Shown here: positions 42,131 through 51,100 of the stretch, piece by piece
Layout: each line of letters opens with the position of its first letter
Position numbering within the stretch: position 1 is the stretch's first letter
From: WLMZ01 sp038227995
Lineage (GTDB): Bacteria > Actinomycetota > Acidimicrobiia > Acidimicrobiales > Ilumatobacteraceae
Reading direction: 5' to 3'
DNA: 64,000 bases
NCBI GenBank assembly: GCA_038227995.1
Contig: JBBRPP010000027.1
Span: 1-64,000 of the forward strand
Notes under the pieces: model-generated
The model's database searches: none
Seen by the model: the letters and a program-made list of their open reading frames with translations, nothing else
Told to the model about the DNA's origin: nothing
Position numbers and translations under genes: made by a program

Positions 42131-42506
42131 CCCCAGAGTCGACCAGCAGCTGGAGCGGCCGACGACCCGCTCACCACCGGCCTGCCGTCGTCCGCGTGTC
42201 CCCTCCCGCATCTCCACGTGACGATTCGTCACCCGTCGGCCTGCCGCCGTCAGAACGCGCATTCCGGCCCCGCGGGATCGCCCTGCGCGACCCGGGTCGC
42301 GCAACAACCCACCGCGGGCGCGAATTGCGCGGCCACTGAGTTTCGTCACGTGGAGATACGGGAGGCCCGGTCAAGGCCACAGAGTTTCGTCACGTGGAGA
42401 TATGGGAGGAGCGCTCGAACCAGAGACCGCGCCGGATGTGCCTCCTGCAGCAAGGCGAACCCGGCGCGCACCGCACGTCACGACGCGCGCGACGTCTCGG
42501 GCCCGA
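42131..42506. other. Gene-free interval with a repeated CACGTG element
   Basis: No supported gene in this 376-base interval between the ABC permease and the transglutaminase-like gene. It holds three copies of a roughly 30-base element (one inverted) described separately. The rest shows no hairpin or promoter that I would call. Confidence 0.6.
42202..42409. repeat. Three copies of a CGTCACGTGGAGAT element
   Basis: Two direct copies of GGCCAC-AGAGTTTCGTCACGTGGAGATA-GGGAGG occur at 42331-42365 and 42375-42409, 44 bases apart. A shorter inverted copy (CGTCACGTGGAGATGCGGGAGG on the minus strand, ending near 42202) is at 42202-42230. Each carries a CACGTG palindrome. No coding role is evident. 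They may be small mobile or regulatory repeats. Confidence 0.7.
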
Positions 42507-43292
42507 TCAGCGCAACTGGCAGAGACTGTTCACGTCGTCGAACGGCAGGTCCTCGTCGGTGTACGCGACAACCTCGATGCCCGTGAGCGCGATCAACCCG
42601 CGGGTCGTGCTGAGGAACGCCGTGTCGGCCGCGTCTCGTCCGGTGGCGATCCGGGCCATCGTCGAGCGCGGGGCGAGGAACGTCGCATCGATCGCGGTCC
42701 ACTCGTCGTCGACGTACGCCTCGGCGACCGCATGGAAGTCCATCGGGCTCAGGCCCGGCGCATACACGGACGCGAGTCGAGCGGGTACGTCGCACGCGCG
42801 CAGGAACGCGATCACGAGGTGGGCGAAGTCGCGACACACGCCCTGACGCGCGAGCAGCGTCGCGACGGCGCCGTCGATCGGCCGACTGGAACCCGGCACG
42901 TACCCCAGCCGCGTGCCGACCCACGTCGACACGGCGGCGATGAGGGCAGCGCCGTCCAATCCCGCGAATTCCGCACGGGCCAACGGTGACAGCCGATCGG
43001 ACTCGCAGTAGCGACTGGGTCGAAGGTACCGGACGAGATCCACCGGACGGGTGTCGGTCGGCGGCGCCGACGAACCGGTGACGGCGCTGTAGTCGACCAC
43101 CATCTTTCCCGCTGGCACGCGTTCGGCGGCGTGCAGGCGAGTGCCGTGGTCGTCGGCGATCTCGACCAGCGCCATCGGTCGCCCGTCGACAGACAGTTCG
43201 AGCGATTCGGACACCATCTCGGGCCCGAAGGCGACGGCGACGGACAGCACGATGTCGACCGGTGTGATGACATCGCACTCGACATGAGCCAT
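42507..43292 (-). CDS. Transglutaminase-like cysteine protease-fold protein
   Basis: A 261-residue protein with an N-terminal beta domain (DUF-type, about 1-75) and a transglutaminase-like core. The catalytic triad is visible as Cys153 (RQGVCRDFAHL), His187 (DFHAVAEAYVDD) and Asp202 (TAIDATF). Such bacterial proteins are peptidases or amidases; the substrate is not evident. No signal peptide is seen, so it is probably cytoplasmic. ATG 43292 is taken; GTG 43295 and an ATG at 43325 are alternatives. It follows a DUF998 gene upstream on the same strand at 94 bases. Confidence 0.85.
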   Translation of the reverse strand: MAHVECDVITPVDIVLSVAVAFGPEMVSESLELSVDGRPMALVEIADDHGTRLHAAERVPAGKMVVDYSAVTGSSAPPTDTRPVDLVRYLRPSRYCESDRLSPLARAEFAGLDGAALIAAVSTWVGTRLGYVPGSSRPIDGAVATLLARQGVCRDFAHLVIAFLRACDVPARLASVYAPGLSPMDFHAVAEAYVDDEWTAIDATFLAPRSTMARIATGRDAADTAFLSTTRGLIALTGIEVVAYTDEDLPFDDVNSLCQLR

Positions 43293-43386
43293 CACCGTTC
43301 GTTGCACCCCGTCAGCATGCCCCATTCCGACCCCGATCGAGACCGGCCCCTTTTACGGCTGTGTGAACTGTGTTGCCGACCCGACG

Positions 43387-44019
43387 TCATGTGGTGGTCC
43401 GACGCAGCCGCCCGGTCGCGATGCCGAGGCCGCACAGGGCGATCCAGACGTCGCCAGCGGTCAGACCGAGCCGCTGGAAGAACCCCGTCGGGAGGCCGGT
43501 CGTGCTCAACACGAGTGACACCGCGGCCAGTCCACCGACGCCGACTCCGAGGCGGGCCAATGCCTGATGTCCGGCTCTCGCCAACGGCCGCGCGGCAAGC
43601 ACCGGCGTGGCCGCCAACGTGGCGTAGCCGATGCCGGCGAAGAGTGCGTGCAGCGAATCGACCGTCGACGAATGGTCCAACGGTGCGGCAGCGACGGCCA
43701 ATGTCGCGACACCCGTCGCGAGCGCGCTGATCCACGCCGGCCCGTCGATCGTGCGGCGCACCGCGGTCGCGAAGATCGAAACGCCGGCGCCGTACACGAC
43801 GAAGCCCGCGGTCATCATCGGGCGGCTGTCAGCCCCGATCGCGGCGAGCCGACTGATTGCGTCGTGGATCGACGAGTAGCGGCGGTTCGTCACCGCTGCG
43901 CCGAGCGCCCACGCGCCGATGAACGCTGTCGGCCCAACCACCCCCGCGGCCGCGGCGAGCCGCTGGCTGCGCGATGGCGGGTCGTCGAGTGGATCGGCGG
44001 GTGACGTGCTCATCGCCAT
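43387..44019 (-). CDS. DUF998 membrane protein
   Basis: A 210-residue integral membrane protein with about six helices. The DUF998 pattern is seen in YSSIHDAISRLAAIGADSRP after helix 1 and PLDHSSTVDSLHALFAGIGY in the middle, where His residues sit near membrane faces. The function is unknown; relatives are widespread in Actinobacteria. It is divergent from the ECF sigma factor at 44136, with 116 bases between them, and could be under its control, though no shared promoter motif was identified. Confidence 0.82.
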   Translation of the reverse strand: MAMSTSPADPLDDPPSRSQRLAAAAGVVGPTAFIGAWALGAAVTNRRYSSIHDAISRLAAIGADSRPMMTAGFVVYGAGVSIFATAVRRTIDGPAWISALATGVATLAVAAAPLDHSSTVDSLHALFAGIGYATLAATPVLAARPLARAGHQALARLGVGVGGLAAVSLVLSTTGLPTGFFQRLGLTAGDVWIALCGLGIATGRLRRTTT

Positions 44020-44135
44020 CCATCATGTCCGCCTCATCGCTGCACCGATGAGTTCCGCGTGCGAGCAGCGTTACAACTGATGCATCATCGTCGGCGACAT
44101 ACCGTCACCCCGACCTGTCTCGCGGAAAGGAAACG

Positions 44136-45080
44136 TTGGAAACGACCATCGACTTCGACACGCTCACCCGCCGCCACCGACGCGAGCTCCACGTGCACTG
44201 CTACCGGATGCTCGCATCGTTCGACGAGGCCGAGGATGCCGTGCAGGAGACGCTGCTGCGCGCCTGGCGCCACGTCGGCGAACTCGACGCTGACGCTCAG
44301 ATCCGTGCGTGGATGTACCGAATCGCGACGAACGTGTGCCTCGACATGTTGCGTCGCCGGTCGCGTCGGCTGACTCGGGTGCAGTCGTTCGCCGAGGTGC
44401 CGTGGCTGCAGCCGTATCCCGACGTGATGCTCGACGAGATCGCGTCGACCGACGAACAGCCGGACATCGCAGTGATCGGACGCGAGACCGTCGCCCTCAC
44501 GTTCCTTGCCGCGATGCAAGTGCTCCCGCCCCGGCAACGGGCGACGTTCATCGCGCGCGATGTGCTCGGGTGGTCGGCGATCGAGACGGCGTCGATGTTG
44601 GAGACGACTGTCGCGGCGGCGAACAGCGCGCTGCAACGGGCCCGAGAGACGATGCAGATCAGACTGCCCCGAGCACGATCGGAGTGGGCGGCGACCGAGA
44701 TGAGCGGCGAGGAACGCGACCTGCTCGACCGCTTCATCAGCGCCCACGAACGGCTCGACGCGCGAGCCGCACTCGCGATCGCGAGCGAGGACATTCGCGT
44801 CACCATGCCCCCGTATCCGATGCTCTTCGACGGCAAATCGCAACTGCGCCCGTTGCTCGAGCGGGCCTTCGGCAACGACCGCGAGGGTGACTGGCGACTG
44901 GTGGCGACGCGCGCCAACCGGATGCCGACCGCCGCCAGCTATCTGCGCCGCGTCGGCGACACCGAGTTCCGCGCGTTCAAGTTCGACCTGCTCCGGATCG
45001 AGCACGGCGAGATCCACGAGATCACCACGTTCGGCGCCGAGCTGTTCGGCCGGTTCGGCTTGCCCCTGACCTATCGCTGA
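44136..45080 (+). CDS. ECF sigma factor with C-terminal SnoaL-like domain
   Basis: A 314-residue extracytoplasmic-function sigma factor. Region 2 (LHVHCYRMLASFDEAEDAVQE, IRAWMYRIATNVCLDMLRRR) and region 4 (LPPRQRATFIARDVLGWSAI) are clear. Residues about 190-314 form a SnoaL/NTF2-like domain (RFISAHERLDARAALAIASE, TMPPYPMLFDGK), as in the SigG/TIGR02960-type group, in which the extra domain controls activity instead of an anti-sigma factor. The start is TTG 44136 with AAGGA six bases upstream. Its stop is 86 bases from the convergent giant surface gene. The regulon is unknown. Confidence 0.9.
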   Translation: METTIDFDTLTRRHRRELHVHCYRMLASFDEAEDAVQETLLRAWRHVGELDADAQIRAWMYRIATNVCLDMLRRRSRRLTRVQSFAEVPWLQPYPDVMLDEIASTDEQPDIAVIGRETVALTFLAAMQVLPPRQRATFIARDVLGWSAIETASMLETTVAAANSALQRARETMQIRLPRARSEWAATEMSGEERDLLDRFISAHERLDARAALAIASEDIRVTMPPYPMLFDGKSQLRPLLERAFGNDREGDWRLVATRANRMPTAASYLRRVGDTEFRAFKFDLLRIEHGEIHEITTFGAELFGRFGLPLTYR

Positions 45081-45165
45081 TCGTTCCGTTGACCTGCCAC
45101 TGACCTGCCGCTGCCCCTGCCATCAGGCCGAAAGATCAGCGAGACGACAGGGCCAGCGGACCGTG

Positions 45166-48100
45166 TCAGAACAGACGCCGACGCCGACGAGAGACCGCGA
45201 GTGCTCCGCAACCGAGCAACAGCAACGACAGCGCGATCATCACCGAGGACATCGAATCCGTGCCGGTGCCGGGCAGGCTCGACTTGGACACGAAGCCGAA
45301 GTCGGCGGTGACGATCATGGCGCCCGGCGAGGCAGACACCGTGGTCTTCAGGTCGAGCGTGCCATCCGGGTCGTACACGGCGAGCAGGTCGGGCGAGATC
45401 GTCGCGGCACCGAGCGCCACGACGTAGGTCCCTGGCAGCACGCCGGCAAAGAGGTACATCCCGTTGCCGTCGGTCGTGGTCGTTGCGACGACGACTCCGC
45501 TGTCGTTGACCAGGCTGACGCCGATGCCGGGAACACCGGCTTCGCCGGCCTCGCGCACCCCGTTGCGATTTGTGTCGAACCAGACGGTGTCGCCGATCGA
45601 CACCGTCGCGACGATCGCGTCGGACAGCACCGCCGAACCACCTGCGGGCAGCGTCACGGTTTGCGGACCCGGGTGGGCCAGCGTCGTGCCGGGTGGCAAC
45701 GACGCCACGTCGACCGTCACGACATATGTGCCGGCGGGCAGAGCCGGCAGGCTCCACGAGCCATCCGGGCCGGTCGTGGTCGTGATCGTCACCGGGCCGA
45801 GCGGGCCGTTCCACACGACGATGATCGTCACACCAGGGACACCGCCGTCACCCGGGTCACGCGTGCCGTTGCCGTCGTGATCGTTGAAGATGGTGCCGCT
45901 GAGCGTGGCCGTACCGCGCACGCCGAAGTCGACATCGAGCACCGGCGGACCGGTGACGATGGTGACTGCGGTCGAGGCGAAGTTGCCACCGTCGCGATCG
46001 CTCGACGCCGTCAGTCCGGTCGGCAACGATGCCGTCGGATAGGAGACGAGTGTCGGGCCGACGGGCAGGCCGACGACGAGGTAGTGACCCGCCGCATCGG
46101 TGGTGACGGTGATCGTGATGTCATCGCCGGTGCCGAGGAGACCATCGACACCTGCCGTCTTCACGCTCACCGGGATGCTCGGCAGGGCGGGCTCGCCGGG
46201 GCCTTGCGTCGCATTGCCGTCGAGGTCGAGCCACACCGTGTCACCGACGCCACCGGTGCCGGTGAAGCCGAAGTCCTGAGCCAGGTTCGTCCCGCCGGCC
46301 GCCAGGGCGAGGACCGAGTGGAGGTCATTGCCACCGTCAGGGTCACCGCTGGGCAGCGCGCCCGGAGGCAGATTGCTGACAGCGACCCGGAAGTTGCCGG
46401 CGGGCAACTTGGTGAATCCGTAGTGCCCTGCGGCATCGGTCGTCGTGGTGGTGACGGTGTCGTCGGGCGTACCGAAGACTCCATCGAGGCCGGCCCACGT
46501 GAGCGTCACGGTGACCGCCGGAATGCCCGGCTCCCCGGCGCTCTGTGCGCCGTTGCCGTCGAGGTCGAGCCACACAGTCTCGCCGATCGAGCCGGTACCG
46601 ACGTAACCGAAGTCCTGGTTGAGGTTGCTCACGCCACCGGTGAGGGTGACGACACTCTTGCCATCGGGATTGACGATCCCGCTGTCGGCGTCGACGCTTG
46701 GGCTGAGACCGGAGAGCACGCCGCCCGTCACCGTCACGGAATACGTGCCGTCGGGAAGTGCGCTGCGAAGGTACGTGCCATCCGATGCGGTGACCGCCGG
46801 CAGGACGATGTCGTCGCCGCCACCAACCACGCCGTCCGGGCCGAACCACGTGACGTTCAACGTGACACCGGCAAGCCGAGGCTCGGTTCCCGCCCCGCCG
46901 TCGATGCCGTCACCATTGACGTCCCACCACACGGTGTCGCCGACGCTGTTGGCGCCGGTGTAACCGAAGTCGATGTCGGTGCGATGGGGACTTCCGCTCA
47001 GCGTGACGTCGGCCTGGTCGGCCGTGCCGCCGTCCGGATCAAAGGTGTTGTTGGCCGCGAGTGCGATGCCGCCGGCGACGACGACACGGAATGCGCCGTC
47101 GGGCAGGTGATCGAACAGGTACATGCCATTGGCATCGGTCGTGGTCGTGAAGGTCTGGTTGTCGCTCGTCGTCGACAGGTTGCCGTCGGGGCCACCCCAC
47201 ACGAGTTGCACGGTCTGCCCGGGAATGCCGGGCTCGCCGGACTGCTGTACGCCGTCGTGGTTCGGGTCGAACCAGATCGTGTCACCGATCGAGCCGTCAC
47301 CGGTGTAGCCGAAGTCCGCGGTCAGGTGGATCTCGTTGACCGCCAGCGTGATGTCGGTGACACCGTTGTCGTCACCGTCTTCGTCGTGCGTGTTGTGCAT
47401 CGCCGGAGGCACGCCGGCCCCGACGGTGACCCGATACTTGCCGTCGGGGATCCCGCTGAACAGATATGTCCCGTCGGCAGCCGTCGTGGTCGTGAGCGTC
47501 TTGTTGTCGGCCGAAGTCGTCAGGTCGCCATCGGGACCCGCCCACAGCAGCGACACCGTGACAGATCCCAGTCCGGGCTCGCCCGCGTCGCGGATGCCGT
47601 CGCCGTTGCGGTCGAACCAGATCGTGTCACCGATCGCCGCGCCACCGAGATAGCCGAAGTCGACATCGGTCATCGCGGTCGCAGCCGGAAGGGCCACGGT
47701 GCTCGTGTTGTCGGCCGTGAGGTCGCGGTCGAAGCTGGGCGTCAGACCGACCGGCAGCGATGCCGGGTCGACCGTGACCGTGTAGTTGCCGGCGGGAAGA
47801 CCGCCGAGTGAATATCCGCCGTTCGTGTTCGTCGTCAGCGGGAACACCACATCGTCGCCGCCACCGATGGTGCCGTTCGGACCGAACCACGTGATCGTCA
47901 CCGAGGCGTTGGGGATGCCGGGTTCGCCGGCACCCTGCACGCCGTCGCCGTTGCGATCGATCCAGACGAAGTCACCGATCGACGAAGTTCCGGCATAGCC
48001 GAAGTCCTCGAGCAGATCCGACGGCGAACCGACCGTGAGCGTCGTCGCCGACGATCCGTTCGGGCTCGTCGTTCCACTGTCGTGGTCGTAGGTCGGGGAC

Positions 48101-51100
48101 ATACCTGCGGGCACGCCCGCCGTCACTGCGACGACGTAGTTGCCGAGCGGGAAGTCGGTCACAGTCCATCCGCCATTGGCGTCGGTCGTGGTCGTCGTGA
48201 CGATGTCGTCGCCGCCCCCGGCCACACCATCGGTGCCGAGATAGGTCACGGTGACGGTGACGCCAGGAATGCCCGGCTCGTTGCTGGTCTTGATGCCGTC
48301 GCGGTTGAGGTCCCACCAGACGAGGTCGCCGAGGACGGTCGTCGCCCGGTAACCGAAGTCGAAGTCGGTGCGGTTCTGTCCACCGGTCAGCGTGCCGGTC
48401 GCGACCGACGGGGTGCCGGTTCCGTCGAGGTCGTACGTCGATGCGACTCCCGCGGGCAGCGCGCCGCTGACTGCGACCCTGTACGAACCGGGCGGGAGAT
48501 GATCGACGTTGTAGATGCCGTTGGCACCCGTGGTCGTCGAGATCGTCTCGTCGTCGCTGTCACCGAAGGTGCCGTTCGGCCCCGCCCATGTGACATCGAC
48601 TCCGACGTTCGGGATGCCCTTCTCGCTCGCGTCCTGCACGCCGTTGCCGTCGACGTCGAGCCACAGGCGGTCGCCGATCGAGCCCGTTCCGGCATAGCCG
48701 AAGTCTTGGATGAGGTTGGACGTGCCGCCCGCGAGCGTGAGCGTGCTCGCACTGTCCAGGGTGGCATCGGGGTCCGACACCTGAGTGAAGCCGGTCGGCA
48801 GCGAGGCGGTGTTCACCGCGACGCTGTAGTTGCCGGGCGGCAGATTGCCGACGAGGTAGTGGCCGACCGAACCCGCGGTTGAGCTGGTTGTCGTCGTGTA
48901 CGTCTGGTTGTCGGCGGTCGTGGCCAGGTTGCCGTCCGGGCCGGCCCACACGACGGTGACACCGACACCACCGAGACCGACCTCATTGGCGTCCTTGACG
49001 CCGTCATGGTCTTGGTCGAACCAGACCGTGTCGCCGATCGAGCCCGTGCCGATGTAGCCGAAGTCGACATCACGCTTCGCCGCGTTCTCCGCGAGCACTC
49101 CGTTCCACACGTTCGGCGTACCGATGCCGTCGAGGTCGTAGCTCGGGGTGTAACCGGTCGGCACACCAGCGGTGACGCTCACGCGATACTTGCCGCCGGG
49201 GAGATGGTTGACGAGGTAGTTGCCGCTGCTGTCCGTCGTCGTCGTGAACGTCTCGTCGTCGGCGTTGCCGAACGTGTTGTCGGCGCCCGCGTACCTGACG
49301 AACACGGTGACGCCGGGCAGCGCCGGCTCACTCGCGTCCTGTACGCCGTCACCGTTGATGTCGTTCCAGACCCGGTCGCCGATGGATGCCAGGTCGAGCT
49401 CGATCGAGACCACGTCGGGGGTCACGTTGTGGCGACCGCTGCCGTAGACGACGTCGCGGGTTCCGTCGAACGAACCCGGCGTGACACCGAGGTATGACGG
49501 GACGCTGACGGTGTTGACCAGTTCCGGACCGCCGACGATCTCGGATGTCTCCGTGAGCCCGGCCGGGATCGTGAGCGAGTAGGTGATCGTGACGGTGGCC
49601 GATGCCGCGATGGACGTGATCGTCCACGCCAGTGTCCCGTCCGACGGATCGGTGTCCGTCGCGGTGACGCCGCCGGGTGGTGCGCTCGTGAAGTTCGTGA
49701 GCCGGTTGTCGGGCGTGTCGGCGATGTGCACGTCGTAGGCGACGCCGGGACCGGTGTTCGTGACCGCGACGGTGTACGTCAGCACGTCACCGGGCTTGGC
49801 CCGCTTCGTATCGAGGTCGGCGATCTGGCCGACAACCCGCTTGTCGATCGTGAGCGTCGGCTCGACGACGTTGACGGTCTGCACGGCAGGCGGCGAGCTG
49901 TGATCGAAGCCGGCCTTGGGCGGCACCGACGCCGGCGGATCCGTGAGCTTGTCGGTCGCGTTGAAGTCGACCGTGGCCGAGTTGACCAGCGCATCACCTG
50001 AGTTCGCCGCGGCTGCGACATGACCCTGGTAGATGATCGTGACGACGCGCTGCTCGGCAACGGCGACGATGTCGCCGATCGAGAACGCAACGGCACTGCC
50101 TGTTGGCCCGACCAGCGTCGCGCTCAAGCTGCAACCCGATGTCGATGCGCAGCTCGAAGTGATCGGGCCGTCGAAGACGAAGTTGGTGGGCAGCGTGTCC
50201 AACACCGTGGCGTCGAACGTCTTGACGCCGGTCGGCACCGTGACCTGCACCGTGTAGGTGATCGTGTCACCGATGGTGACGGTTGTCGGTGAAGCCGCCT
50301 TGGTGATGGTCAACTCCGGCGTGGTGACGGTGTCGAGATCCTGCGTGATGTACCCGGACCCTGCGCCACCGTTCGGCGACGAAGCATCGCGCTCACCGGT
50401 GACGTTCCCCGGCAGCGAACTGGCCTTGGCTGTGACGTGGTTCGTGATCTGACCCGCGCTCAACACAGGGTTGCGGATCTTGGTCGGGTAGGTCAGGACC
50501 GCGTCGACGTTCGGCGTGATGGTTGCGACCGTGAAGGTGACCGTGCGAGCGGTGAGGTTCCATACGCCGCCCCCGGGCAGCGTTGCTCCGTCGGCGGCGG
50601 GGTTGTTCGTGCCGTCCTGCGGGATGAGGTCAACCGGAAGGATGTCGACGATGGTGACGTCGTTCGCCTTCGAGGCATTCGCCCCGAGGTTGTGAACCGT
50701 GAGCGTGTACAGCACCGACTGTCCGGGCGTGACCTGTCCGCCACCGGCATCCGCCGAGCTGGTCTTGTCGATCGAGATGTTCGGCTCGACGATGGTCAGC
50801 GGGGCGTCGTTGCTGTTCGCCTGCGACGTGGTGCCGCCCGAGTCCTTCCACGAGAACGTCGCCGTGTTGTGCACAATGCTGCTCCGCGTCGCCGACGCGA
50901 CATCGGTGAGCGTGGCCTGGTACGTCAGGACGATCGTGTCGTCCGCGCTGGTGTTCGAGGTGAACGTGCCCGGAAGCGTGACCGAGATCGTCTGGCCCGC
51001 AACGGTCGCGGGAGTGGATGCACCACCGTCGAACGTGTAGGTCGCGCTGTTCGAGACGATCGCCATCCGGCTGTCGAGGACGTCGGTGAGCGTCGGCGAC

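Noticed and set aside
42405..42460. tRNA-like T-loop (GCTCGAACC) next to the repeats
   Set aside because: No acceptor, anticodon or T-stem pairing can be drawn on either strand.
45285..49390. Regular repeats considered as a CRISPR array
   Set aside because: Period is about 340 bases, the units are coding and diverged, and no cas genes are present.
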